The notes below the pieces were generated by a model that worked only from the letters and a program-made list of their open reading frames with translations, was not told where the DNA came from and made no database searches. This document shows positions 32,980-39,483 of a stretch of DNA of 39,483 nt, one piece after another (within the stretch, counting starts at the first letter, position 1; each line of letters begins with the position of its first letter). Position numbers and translations under genes: made by a program. The DNA is from Rhodanobacter sp. C06 (GTDB lineage Bacteria > Pseudomonadota > Gammaproteobacteria > Xanthomonadales > Rhodanobacteraceae): contig NZ_MUNP01000075.1 in the NCBI RefSeq assembly GCF_002001105.1, forward strand, positions 1 to 39,483. Direction: 5' to 3'.

Positions 32980-33104
32980 CAGGGCTCGTCCCGTTACCGC
33001 CATCCACCGTCGTCGAACCTCACGGCACGCTTCGGGCAAATCGACAGCGGAATCGTTTATAGAAGCTTGGGGGTTAGGACCGGGTTAACCCCCGCGTGCG
33101 ACAT
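32980..33104. other. Unexplained spacer downstream of rimK with a hairpin
   Basis: This stretch, within the 294-bp gap between rimK and the response regulator gene, has no coding signal. It contains GGGGGTTA/TAACCCCC (33069-33093, 9-nt loop) and, on the minus strand, a TATAAA box just after it. Together with the terminator at 32936 it could specify a short minus-strand transcript, but no -35 was found. Confidence 0.3.
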
Positions 33105-34022
33105 TCATGTCGCGTTTGTCTTGCCGCGTCGTGCGACACGTGGCGTGTCGCCCACCCGCGTCTGCAGCAGCTCGATGATCGCACCGGCCACGTCCACGCC
33201 GGTAACCGCCTCGATGCCTTCCAGCCCCGGCGAGGCGTTCACCTCCAGTACCAGTGGCCCGCGTTCCGAACGCAGCAGGTCGACGCCGGCCACGCCCAGG
33301 CCCAGCGCTTCGGCGGCGCGCACGGCAATGCGCTTCTCGGCCGCGCTCAGCTTCACCGCCACCGCGCTGCCGCCGCGATGCAGGTTGGCGCGGAAATCGC
33401 CCGCGCTGGCCTCGCGCTGCATCGCCGCCACCACCTTGCCGCCGACCACGAAGCAGCGCAGGTCGCAGCCCTTCGCCTCGGCGATGAACTCCTGCACCAG
33501 GAAGTTCGCGTACAGGCCGCGGAACGCCTCGATCACGCTCTGCGAGGCGCTGCGCTTCTCGGCGAGCACCACGCCGTTGCCCTGGCTGCCCTCGTTGAGC
33601 TTGATCACGTGCGGCGGCTCGCCAAGCATCGCGAGCAGGTCCTCGGTGTCGTCGGGGTTGTCGCCGAATACCGTGACCGGCATCGCGATGCCCTGCGCGG
33701 CGAGGATCTGCAGGCTGCGCAGCTTGTCGCGCGCGCGCAGCACCGCATCGGAGGAGTTCGGCGTGTACACGCCCATCGTCTCCAGCTGGCGCAACACCGC
33801 GGTGCCGTAGAACGTGCTCTGCGTGCCGATGCGCGGGATCGCCGCGTCGATGTCGCGCACCGGCTTGCCCTTGTAGCGCATCGCCACGTGTCCTGGCGCG
33901 ATGCGCACGTAGCAGCGCAGCGGGTCGAGCACACGCACCACGTGGCCACGCGCGCGCGCCGCGTCCACCAGCCGCTGGGTCGAGTACAGGCGCGTATTGC
34001 GCGAGAGGATGGCGATCTTCAT
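33105..34022 (-). CDS. rimK: RimK-type ATP-grasp glutamate ligase
   Basis: The 305-residue enzyme adds glutamates to the C-terminus of ribosomal protein S6. It has [18 protein letters not shown] at the N-terminus, [28 protein letters not shown] (ATP loop), [31 protein letters not shown] and [14 protein letters not shown], all standard for RimK. The ATG at 34022 overlaps the rimB stop by 4 nt (ATGA), so rimB-rimK is one operon. rimA, which completes the Pseudomonas rimABK set, is not adjacent. Confidence 0.93.
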   Translation of the reverse strand: MKIAILSRNTRLYSTQRLVDAARARGHVVRVLDPLRCYVRIAPGHVAMRYKGKPVRDIDAAIPRIGTQSTFYGTAVLRQLETMGVYTPNSSDAVLRARDKLRSLQILAAQGIAMPVTVFGDNPDDTEDLLAMLGEPPHVIKLNEGSQGNGVVLAEKRSASQSVIEAFRGLYANFLVQEFIAEAKGCDLRCFVVGGKVVAAMQREASAGDFRANLHRGGSAVAVKLSAAEKRIAVRAAEALGLGVAGVDLLRSERGPLVLEVNASPGLEGIEAVTGVDVAGAIIELLQTRVGDTPRVARRGKTNAT

Positions 34023-34516
34023 GGATGATCCGTGGCCGCCAGCGGCAGCCGGGGCTGGGTGTAGGCGCGCGCGGGGTCGACCGCGAAGCGCCCGTGCAGG
34101 GCGCTGCGGCCGAGCAGCATGGGAAACAGCATGTGCTGCCGATCGGTCAGGTTGATGTCGGCATCGAAGCGCCGCCCGGCCAAGAGGATCTCGCTGCGGA
34201 TGAACCAGCGCTCGGTGCGGTGGCCGCCGGTGTCGGTGACCACGCGCCGGTCCAGCGCGCGCGCCTCGCAATGCACCGCGTCCGCCGGATGCCGCCCGGC
34301 GCGCACGGTGAAGCGCAGCCACACCGCGCCGTCGCGCAGGAAGCTGTCCAGCGTTTCCACATGCAGCGCGCTGCTGCGCGCGCCGGTATCGAGCTTGGCC
34401 TTGAGCTGGGCGATGCCGAGTTGCGGCAGCGCCAGCCGTTCGCGCCAGCCCAGTACGGTCGGACCCGGCATGATCGGCTCCGGCACGAGCGGACTCGGAG
34501 TGATCGGATCCGTCAT
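34019..34516 (-). CDS. rimB: RimB-type retropepsin-like aspartic protease
   Basis: The 165-residue protein belongs to the ATP-dependent zinc protease/RimB family. The signature is [27 protein letters not shown] shortened to its key part, [13 protein letters not shown], with the aspartate of the DTGA active site. [25 protein letters not shown] follows, with the LLGR typical of retropepsin folds. In Pseudomonas RimB modulates RimK. The ATG at 34516 gives a Pro-rich N-terminus; a slightly later start cannot be excluded. tRNA-Gly lies 60 bp upstream on the same strand. Confidence 0.85.
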   Translation of the reverse strand: MTDPITPSPLVPEPIMPGPTVLGWRERLALPQLGIAQLKAKLDTGARSSALHVETLDSFLRDGAVWLRFTVRAGRHPADAVHCEARALDRRVVTDTGGHRTERWFIRSEILLAGRRFDADINLTDRQHMLFPMLLGRSALHGRFAVDPARAYTQPRLPLAATDHP

Positions 34517-34576
34517 CGGTGTCGGCGCGCTCGCTGGGGTGGCGATATGGGGCGGCAGGCCATGGCGGGGAAGCCA

Positions 34577-34650
34577 TGGAGCGGGTGAAGGGAATCGAAC
34601 CCTCGTCAGTAGCTTGGGAAGCTACAGCTCTACCATTGAGCTACACCCGC
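34577..34650 (-). tRNA. tRNA-Gly(CCC)
   Basis: Read on the minus strand, the 74-nt gene has acceptor GCGGGTG/CACCCGC, D-arm GCTCAATGGTAGAGC, anticodon stem GTAGC/GCTAC with loop TTCCCAA (anticodon CCC), T-arm GAGGGTTCGATTCCCTT, and an encoded CCA (34577-34579). It closely resembles E. coli glyU. The loop was counted to exclude UCC: the U33 position leaves CCC as 34-36. Confidence 0.95.
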
Positions 34651-34892
34651 ATCGGCCGGCGGATGGTAACCCGGGAAACGGCGCGGTGGGAATCGCCGCC
34701 CGGCCGCACCGGCATGAACCGTCGCCGGCCGCTGGATATCCGCCCGCTGAACCATGGTCGCGGTCGCCGCGAAAACTAAGCCGGCCCTAATCCCGACCGT
34801 AGGCATAATCGGACCGTCAATGCACGTCGCGCAGCGTGCCTTGGGACGGCCACCGCCGCCGCTCGCGTTGCGCCTGGAACCGGGAGACTCCG

Positions 34893-37145
34893 ATGCGTGT
34901 GCTTGCTTCCCTGCTTGCTTCGTGGCGCCACGTCGGCCGAGCGCTGGCTGTGCTGCTGCTGTGTGCCGTGGCCGCGCTGGCCCAAGCGCAATCCGCCGAC
35001 GACAGCGACGCCGCGCCGCCGGACCGCGTGGCGCGGCTGTCGTACATCGCCGGCGACCTCGGCTTCCTGCCCGCCGGCAGCCAGGACTGGGCCAGCGCCG
35101 ACCTCAACCGGCCGCTGACCACCGGCGACCGCCTCTCCACCGGCGACGGCTCGCGTGCCGAACTGGAACTGGGCGGCGGCGTGTTGCGCATGGCCGGCGG
35201 CACCGACTTCGGCCTGCTCAACCTCAACGACAACCTCGCCCAGGTGGAGCTGACCCAGGGCGCGCTGAACCTCAGCGTGCGCCGCCTCGACCAGGGCCAG
35301 AGCTACGAGATCGACACGCCCACGCTGGCACTGGTAGTCACCAGCCCCGGCACCTTCCGCGTGGACGTGGACAACGGCGGCAACGGCACCCGCGTCACCG
35401 TGTTCGACGGCCAGGCCACGGTCTACGGCGAGAACAACGCGCAGCACGACGTTTTCCAGGGCCGCAGCTACCAGTTCGACGACGCCTCGCTGGCGGCGCT
35501 GACGGTCAGCGACATCGGCGGCGGCGACGCCTTCGACGCGTGGAGCAGCGAGCGCGACCAGCGCTACGCACGATCGCAGACGCGTCGCTACGTATCCGAC
35601 GACGTGGTCGGCTACCAGGACCTCGACCAGTACGGCAGCTGGCAGAGCAGCCCCGACTACGGCGCGGTCTGGTACCCCAGCCAGGTGCCGACGGACTGGG
35701 CGCCGTACCGCGACGGCCACTGGGCCTATGTCGCGCCGTGGGGCTGGACCTGGGTGGACGATTCGCCGTGGGGCTTCGCGCCGTATCACTACGGCCGCTG
35801 GGCGTACATCCGCGGTGCCTGGGGCTGGATCCCCGGACCGGTCGTGGCACGCCCGGTGTATGCGCCGGCACTGGTGGCCTTCGTGGGCGGCGGCGGCTGG
35901 AGCGTGTCGGTCGGCATCGGCGGCGGCGCGCCGGTGGGCTGGTTCCCGCTCGGCCCCGGCGAGGTCTACAACCCGTGGTACCACTGCGACCGCGACTACT
36001 ACCGTCGCGTCAACGTCACCAACATCTACGTGCACAACACCGTCTACCGCACCACGGTGATCAACAACATCAACAACCAGTACAACTACTACCGCGAGGG
36101 ACGTGCGCCGCAAAACCAGCGCTACGCGAACCGTGCCGCGCCGCGCGGCTTCACCGCGGTGTCCGGCACGGCCTTCGCCGGCGGCCAGCGCGTGCAGCGC
36201 GGCCTGCTGCGCGTCGACCCGCGCCAGCTCGCCGCCGCACCGGTGCTGGCCCGCGGCGTGAGCGCGCTGCGCCCGGCCCCGCGCAGCGTGGCGCCGCCGC
36301 GCGGGCCGCAGGCGCGACCGCTGCCCACCGCCGACTTCCGCCGCAACGTGGTGGCGCGCACGCCGCCGCCGCGCGCACTGCCCGCGGTGCATCCGAGCTT
36401 CGCTCCGGCGACCGCGCGCCAACCGCAACGCACGGCCACGCCGTTCGCGAACGTGCGCGTGCTGAACGGCCGTGGCGTGCCGCGCCCGGTCGCCGCGCCG
36501 CAGCCCGAGGCGGCCCGCGCCGTCCCGCCACAACCGCGCATGATGCGCGCCCCGAATGCCCCCGCTGGCCAGCCGGACGTGCGCCGTGCGGAACCGGCCC
36601 CGGCGCAGGCCGGCGCCCTGCCCTCGGCGCGCTTCGCCCATCCGCGCAGCGACGAGCGCAGCCTGCCCGCGGTCGAGCCGATCCGCCGCGCGACGCCAAC
36701 CGAATCGCGCCAGGCACCGCGACCGGGCGTGAGCTACATCGCCGGCCCGGAGCAACCGGCGCGCCCGCAACCGGACTACCGCAACGAACGCCCGGCCAGC
36801 ACGCTGCCGCAGCCGCCGCGCTTCGAACGCGCGCCGCAGCCCGCCGCGCCGGTCGAGCGCGCTCCCGCGCCGGCCTACGTGCCACCGCGCGAACAGCCTC
36901 ACCAGCCGCAGCGCGCCGAACCGATGCGCGAAGCCGCGCCGCCGCGTTTCGAACGGGCGGACAACCCGCCACAGCCGGCATACCAGCCGCCGCGCGAGTA
37001 CGCCCGGCCGACCTACCAGCCACAGCCGCGCTACGAACAACCGCAACCTCGCTACGAGGCGCCCCGCCCCGCCGCGCAATCGCAGCAGCACGCCGAACCG
37101 GCGCGCAAGCCCCCGCCGCCGCGCAAGGATGAGCAGCAGCACTGA
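34893..37145 (+). CDS. Exported FecR-domain/DUF6600 protein with Pro/Arg-rich tail
   Basis: The 750-residue protein has a signal peptide (about residues 1-33, ending ALAQAQ). A FecR-like domain (about 45-210) contains PLTTGDRLSTGDGSRAELEL, ALNLSVRRL and TPTLALVVTSPGTFRV. A Trp/Tyr-rich DUF6600 region (about 235-400) follows, with LDQYGSWQSSPDYGAVWYP, WTWVDDSPWGFAPYHYGRW and GAWGWIPGP. The last 330 residues are Pro/Arg/Ala/Gln-rich and probably disordered, with recurrent PQPRYE and QPPRFERA units near the end. It is not a classical sigma-factor regulator: no membrane helix beyond the signal and no adjacent sigma gene. The ATG at 34893 has GGGAGA 6 nt upstream. The 242 bp before it contain CATAAT (34805-34810) as a possible -10. 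Confidence 0.83.
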   Translation: MRVLASLLASWRHVGRALAVLLLCAVAALAQAQSADDSDAAPPDRVARLSYIAGDLGFLPAGSQDWASADLNRPLTTGDRLSTGDGSRAELELGGGVLRMAGGTDFGLLNLNDNLAQVELTQGALNLSVRRLDQGQSYEIDTPTLALVVTSPGTFRVDVDNGGNGTRVTVFDGQATVYGENNAQHDVFQGRSYQFDDASLAALTVSDIGGGDAFDAWSSERDQRYARSQTRRYVSDDVVGYQDLDQYGSWQSSPDYGAVWYPSQVPTDWAPYRDGHWAYVAPWGWTWVDDSPWGFAPYHYGRWAYIRGAWGWIPGPVVARPVYAPALVAFVGGGGWSVSVGIGGGAPVGWFPLGPGEVYNPWYHCDRDYYRRVNVTNIYVHNTVYRTTVINNINNQYNYYREGRAPQNQRYANRAAPRGFTAVSGTAFAGGQRVQRGLLRVDPRQLAAAPVLARGVSALRPAPRSVAPPRGPQARPLPTADFRRNVVARTPPPRALPAVHPSFAPATARQPQRTATPFANVRVLNGRGVPRPVAAPQPEAARAVPPQPRMMRAPNAPAGQPDVRRAEPAPAQAGALPSARFAHPRSDERSLPAVEPIRRATPTESRQAPRPGVSYIAGPEQPARPQPDYRNERPASTLPQPPRFERAPQPAAPVERAPAPAYVPPREQPHQPQRAEPMREAAPPRFERADNPPQPAYQPPREYARPTYQPQPRYEQPQPRYEAPRPAAQSQQHAEPARKPPPPRKDEQQH

Positions 37146-37187
37146 GGCATGCCGCCGCCGCTGGCGCCGCGATCCGGCGCCAGCGGC

Positions 37188-37193
37188 TACAAT
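37188..37193 (+). promoter_or_regulatory. Candidate thiS -10 box giving a leaderless start
   Basis: TACAAT (37188-37193) ends 6 nt before the thiS ATG, so transcription should begin at the start codon. GCTACAATGGGCGC is nearly identical to the uvrD start context. No TPP riboswitch fits in the space. Confidence 0.45.
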
Positions 37194-37199
37194 GGGCGC

Positions 37200-37400
37200 A
37201 TGCAGATCACGCTCAACGGCCAGCCGCGCGATTGCGCTCCCGCCACCACCATCGCCCAGCTGCTGGAAACCGCTGGCTACGGCGGTCGGCGCGTGGCGGT
37301 GGAGTTGAACCGCGAGATCGTGCCGCGCGGCCAGCACGCCAGCCGCACCCTCGCCGACGGCGACCAGCTCGAGATCGTGCACGCGATCGGCGGAGGGTGA
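37200..37400 (+). CDS. thiS: Sulfur carrier protein ThiS
   Basis: The 66-residue ubiquitin-fold protein is thiocarboxylated at its C-terminal glycine and donates sulfur for the thiazole ring of thiamine. It reads [26 protein letters not shown] and ends [12 protein letters not shown], carrying the required terminal Gly-Gly (here three glycines). The ATG at 37200 gives the family start; an ATG at 37149 would add 17 unrelated residues. thiG follows, but behind a 241-bp multi-hairpin element. Confidence 0.94.
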   Translation: MQITLNGQPRDCAPATTIAQLLETAGYGGRRVAVELNREIVPRGQHASRTLADGDQLEIVHAIGGG

Positions 37401-37404
37401 ACGC

Positions 37405-37610
37405 GTGCGCCTGGCTGATGCCTTGAAGGGCATCAGCCGCACGAGCGACGAGGTGCGCAAGAGCGCACCCGAACGCCGCAGGCGGCCCGCAGGGAGAGCG
37501 CCAGGGATGGCGCGAATCACGCCCGAGGCAGGAGCCAAGGGCCGGGTTGCTTGGCGAGCGCAGGATGCGCGAGGTTAGCAACATCGTCCATCCGCGCAGC
37601 GGATGAATCC
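37405..37610. repeat. Multi-hairpin element between thiS and thiG
   Basis: Six perfect short inverted repeats follow one another: GGCTGATGCC/GGCATCAGCC (37413-37438, 6-nt loop), GTGCGC/GCGCAC, GCCGC/GCGGC, GCGCCA/TGGCGC, GCGCA/TGCGC and CATCCGC/GCGGATG (near 37590-37606). No frame here resembles a protein. Such a row of stems suggests a folded RNA or a mobile, genome-wide repeat. It ends about 35 nt before the thiG start. Confidence 0.75.
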
Positions 37611-37641
37611 CAGGTTCCTCAAACCGACTTTCATATTCCCC

Positions 37642-38442
37642 ATGAACCTCAAGACCCTCGACATCGCCGACCCGCTGGTCATCGCCGGCAAGAGCTACGC
37701 CTCGCGCCTGCTCACCGGCACCGGCAAGTACAGGGATTTCGACGAGACCCGCGCGGCCTCGCAGGCGGCCGGTGCGGAGATCGTCACGGTAGCGATCCGC
37801 CGCGTGAACATCGGCCAGGACGCGAACACGCCCAGCCTGCTCGACGTGCTGCCACCGGACGAATTCACCCTGCTGCCGAACACCGCCGGCTGCTACAACG
37901 CGGCCGACGCCGTGCGCACCTGCAAGCTGGCGCGCGAACTGCTGGACGGCCACAAGCTGGTGAAGCTGGAGGTACTGGGCGACCAGCGCACGCTGTTCCC
38001 CGACGTGGTGGAAACGCTGAAGGCTGCCGAAGAACTCGTCGCCGACGGCTTCGACGTGATGGTCTACACCTCGGACGACCCGATCCTGGCGAAGAAGCTG
38101 GAGCAGATCGGCTGCGTGGCGGTGATGCCGCTGGCCGCGCCGATCGGCTCGGGCCTCGGCATCCAGAACCGCTACAACCTGCTGGAGATCGTGGAGAACG
38201 CGAAGGTGCCGATCATCGTCGACGCCGGCGTGGGCACCGCCTCCGACGCCGCGGTGGCGATGGAGTTGGGTTGCGACGGCGTGCTGATGAACACCGCCAT
38301 CGCCGGCGCGACGGACCCTGTGCTGATGGCCCACGCGATGAAGCTGGCGATCCAGGCCGGCCGCGCCGCGTTCAAGGCCGGCCGCATCCCGCGCAAGCGC
38401 TACGCCTCGGCCTCCAGCCCGATCGACGGCACCATCGGCTGA
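37642..38442 (+). CDS. thiG: Thiazole synthase
   Basis: The 266-residue TIM-barrel enzyme builds the thiazole phosphate of thiamine from deoxyxylulose phosphate, dehydroglycine and ThiS thiocarboxylate. [19 protein letters not shown], the Schiff-base lysine Lys108 in [41 protein letters not shown] and [15 protein letters not shown] are all present. The ATG at 37642 ([12 protein letters not shown]) is preferred over 37603, whose 13 extra residues are encoded by the end of the repeat region. Confidence 0.96.
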   Translation: MNLKTLDIADPLVIAGKSYASRLLTGTGKYRDFDETRAASQAAGAEIVTVAIRRVNIGQDANTPSLLDVLPPDEFTLLPNTAGCYNAADAVRTCKLARELLDGHKLVKLEVLGDQRTLFPDVVETLKAAEELVADGFDVMVYTSDDPILAKKLEQIGCVAVMPLAAPIGSGLGIQNRYNLLEIVENAKVPIIVDAGVGTASDAAVAMELGCDGVLMNTAIAGATDPVLMAHAMKLAIQAGRAAFKAGRIPRKRYASASSPIDGTIG

Positions 38443-38449
38443 CCTGCCT

Positions 38450-38645
38450 TGCTCCCCTCTCCCTTCGGACGCGGGGAAGGGCCATGGATGGCCCTGCCTT
38501 GAGGAGCGAGGAAGAGGGGTTGGGGGAGAGGGTTCGGCCGAAGCGCGCCACAGCCGTTTCGCGCAGATCTGGTCCACGGCTCTCCGCTCCGCCCGCACCC
38601 TCACCCGCCTGCCGGCACCCTCCCCCGGAGGGAGAGGGATTCACT
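38450..38645. repeat. Family 1 composite repeat, copy E
   Basis: The gap between thiG and trmB is filled by CCCCTCTCCCTTCGG-type sequence, a hairpin GGGCCAT/ATGGCCC (38479-38494), GGTTGGGGGAGAGGG, then CTCCGCTCCGCCCG and a final arm ending GGAGGGAGAGGG (38627-38638). It is a degenerate two-ended element like copy D, with which it shares the internal linker. Its right arm lies 25 nt before the trmB ATG. Confidence 0.8.
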
Positions 38646-38663
38646 CGACACGTTTCGCCTGAC

Positions 38664-39365
38664 ATGACCGACCATCCCGTCCCCGAACATCTCCGCCGCA
38701 TCCGCAGCTTCGTGCTCCGCGAAGGCCGCATGACGCCGGCGCAGCAGCGCGCCTTCGACGAGCACTGGTCGCGCTTCGGCATCGACTACACCGGCGGCGC
38801 GCAGGACTACGCCGCGCGCTTCGGTCGGCTCGCGCCGCTGGTGCTGGAAATCGGCTTCGGCAACGGCGAGGCACTGGCCTGGGCCAGCGAGCACGACCCG
38901 GCGCGCGACTACCTCGGCGTGGAAGTGCACGGCCCCGGCGTGGGCCGGCTGATGAACGCACTGGCCGCGCGCGACGCGCGCAACGTGCGCCTGTACAAGC
39001 ACGACGCGGTGGAGGTGCTGGCGCACGAGATCGCGCCGGGCACGCTGGCCGAGGCGCGCATCTGGTTCCCCGACCCCTGGCACAAGAAGCGCCACAACAA
39101 GCGCCGCATCATCCAGCCGGCGTTCGTCGCCTTGCTCGCCTCGCGCATGGCGCCCGACGGCCTGCTGCACCTGGCTACCGACTGGCAACCCTATGCCGAG
39201 CACATGCTGGAAACGATGGAAGCCGCGCCCGACTGGCGCAATGCCCTCACTCCCGGCCAGTACGCCGAGAAGCCGGATTGGCGCATCGAGACCCACTTCG
39301 AGCGGCGCGGCTTGAAGCTGGGGCATGGCGTGTGGGATCTGCTGTACCGCGCTTCAATGAAATGA
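38664..39365 (+). CDS. trmB: tRNA (guanine-N7)-methyltransferase
   Basis: The 233-residue SAM-dependent enzyme makes m7G46 in tRNA. The SAM loop is [11 protein letters not shown], followed by [14 protein letters not shown] and the family signature [16 protein letters not shown], then LHLATDW and the C-terminal [17 protein letters not shown]. The ATG at 38664 fits the family start. Order thiS-thiG-trmB is common in Xanthomonadales. Repeat copy E precedes it and a terminator follows. Confidence 0.96.
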   Translation: MTDHPVPEHLRRIRSFVLREGRMTPAQQRAFDEHWSRFGIDYTGGAQDYAARFGRLAPLVLEIGFGNGEALAWASEHDPARDYLGVEVHGPGVGRLMNALAARDARNVRLYKHDAVEVLAHEIAPGTLAEARIWFPDPWHKKRHNKRRIIQPAFVALLASRMAPDGLLHLATDWQPYAEHMLETMEAAPDWRNALTPGQYAEKPDWRIETHFERRGLKLGHGVWDLLYRASMK

Positions 39366-39370
39366 AAGCC

Positions 39371-39398
39371 ACGCCGCCCTCTTGGGCGGCGTCTCGTT
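39371..39398 (+). terminator. Probable terminator downstream of trmB
   Basis: ACGCCGCCC and GGGCGGCGT (39371-39392) form a perfect 9-bp stem with a TCTT loop, followed by CTCGTTT. The T-run is weak. Confidence 0.65.
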
Positions 39399-39400
39399 TG

Positions 39401-39445
39401 CCCCCTCTCCCGCATGCGGGAGAGGGTTGGGGAGAGGGAGGCATT
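39401..39445. repeat. Family 1 repeat, copy F
   Basis: Bases 39403-39426 are a perfect 24-bp palindrome (CCCTCTCCCGCA and its complement), followed by TTGGGGAGAGGGAGGC. The rest to the window end shows no gene start. Confidence 0.88.
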
Positions 39446-39483
39446 GCGGAGGCCCGCGCTCGAAACAAGCAACATCGCAACCC

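Noticed and set aside
37149-37199. Earlier ATG for thiS
   Set aside because: It adds 17 residues absent from the family and would include the -10 box.
37141-37200. TPP riboswitch ahead of thiS
   Set aside because: Only about 54 bp lie between the genes, and the conserved riboswitch motifs are missing.

Overview
The window is a high-G+C gammaproteobacterial chromosome segment. Gene content and order (accB-accC-prmA-fis-purH, a DUF2782 gene beside polA, rpfG-rpfC/rpfF, hemD-hemX-hemY, thiS-thiG-trmB) point to the Xanthomonadales (Lysobacterales), most likely a Rhodanobacteraceae member such as Rhodanobacter, Dyella or Luteibacter. This placement rests on protein motifs and gene order read by eye, not on a database search. 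No transposase, integrase, prophage or CRISPR array is visible.

Layout. 1-7300 (+): a TlpA-type thioredoxin, aroQ, accB-accC, prmA, a zinc-ribbon/DUF3426 membrane protein, fis and purH. 7441-9086 (-): an SBF-like transporter and a DUF2782 protein. 9169-14804 (+): polA, a structured small RNA that resembles Xanthomonas sX13, a 72-residue membrane protein and uvrD. 14987-19133: a DSF (diffusible signal factor) quorum-sensing module, with rpfG-rpfC on + meeting rpfF on - stop codon to stop codon. A broken second copy of the uvrD 3' end follows. 19509-23841 (-): an exported alpha/beta hydrolase and hemD-hemX-hemY. 23914-25410 (+): a thioesterase, a lipoprotein and a YibN-like rhodanese. 25482-26543 (-): a ferredoxin-reductase fusion. 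26603-30760 (+): a hotdog thioesterase, srkA, a membrane protein, a ygiB-ygiC pair and another membrane protein. 30857-34650 (-): a two-component system, rimB-rimK and tRNA-Gly(CCC). 34893-39365 (+): a large FecR/DUF6600 protein, thiS-thiG and trmB.

Most genes are housekeeping (fatty acid, purine, tetrapyrrole and thiamine synthesis, DNA repair, rRNA/tRNA/ribosomal protein modification). The signalling core is RpfF (DSF synthase), RpfC (hybrid sensor kinase) and RpfG (cyclic-di-GMP phosphodiesterase response regulator). rpfB and rpfH are absent from this locus.

The most unusual layer is the repeats. Family 1 (arms like CCCTCTCCCC/GGGGAGAGGG) sits just upstream of tlpA-like, prmA and trmB and has entered uvrD in frame. 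Family 2 (AGGAGCGCACCCTGTGCGCGA type) lies at a convergent gene junction and has entered polA in frame. Family 3 (AGGAGCGGCTTCAGCCGCGA type) forms near-perfect or perfect inverted repeats at two convergent junctions and supplies one gene's stop codon. A fourth, multi-hairpin element separates thiS from thiG. The rpf module is flanked by direct copies of the uvrD 3' end, and a C-rich loop of the sX13-like RNA is complementary to the family 1 arms next to start codons.
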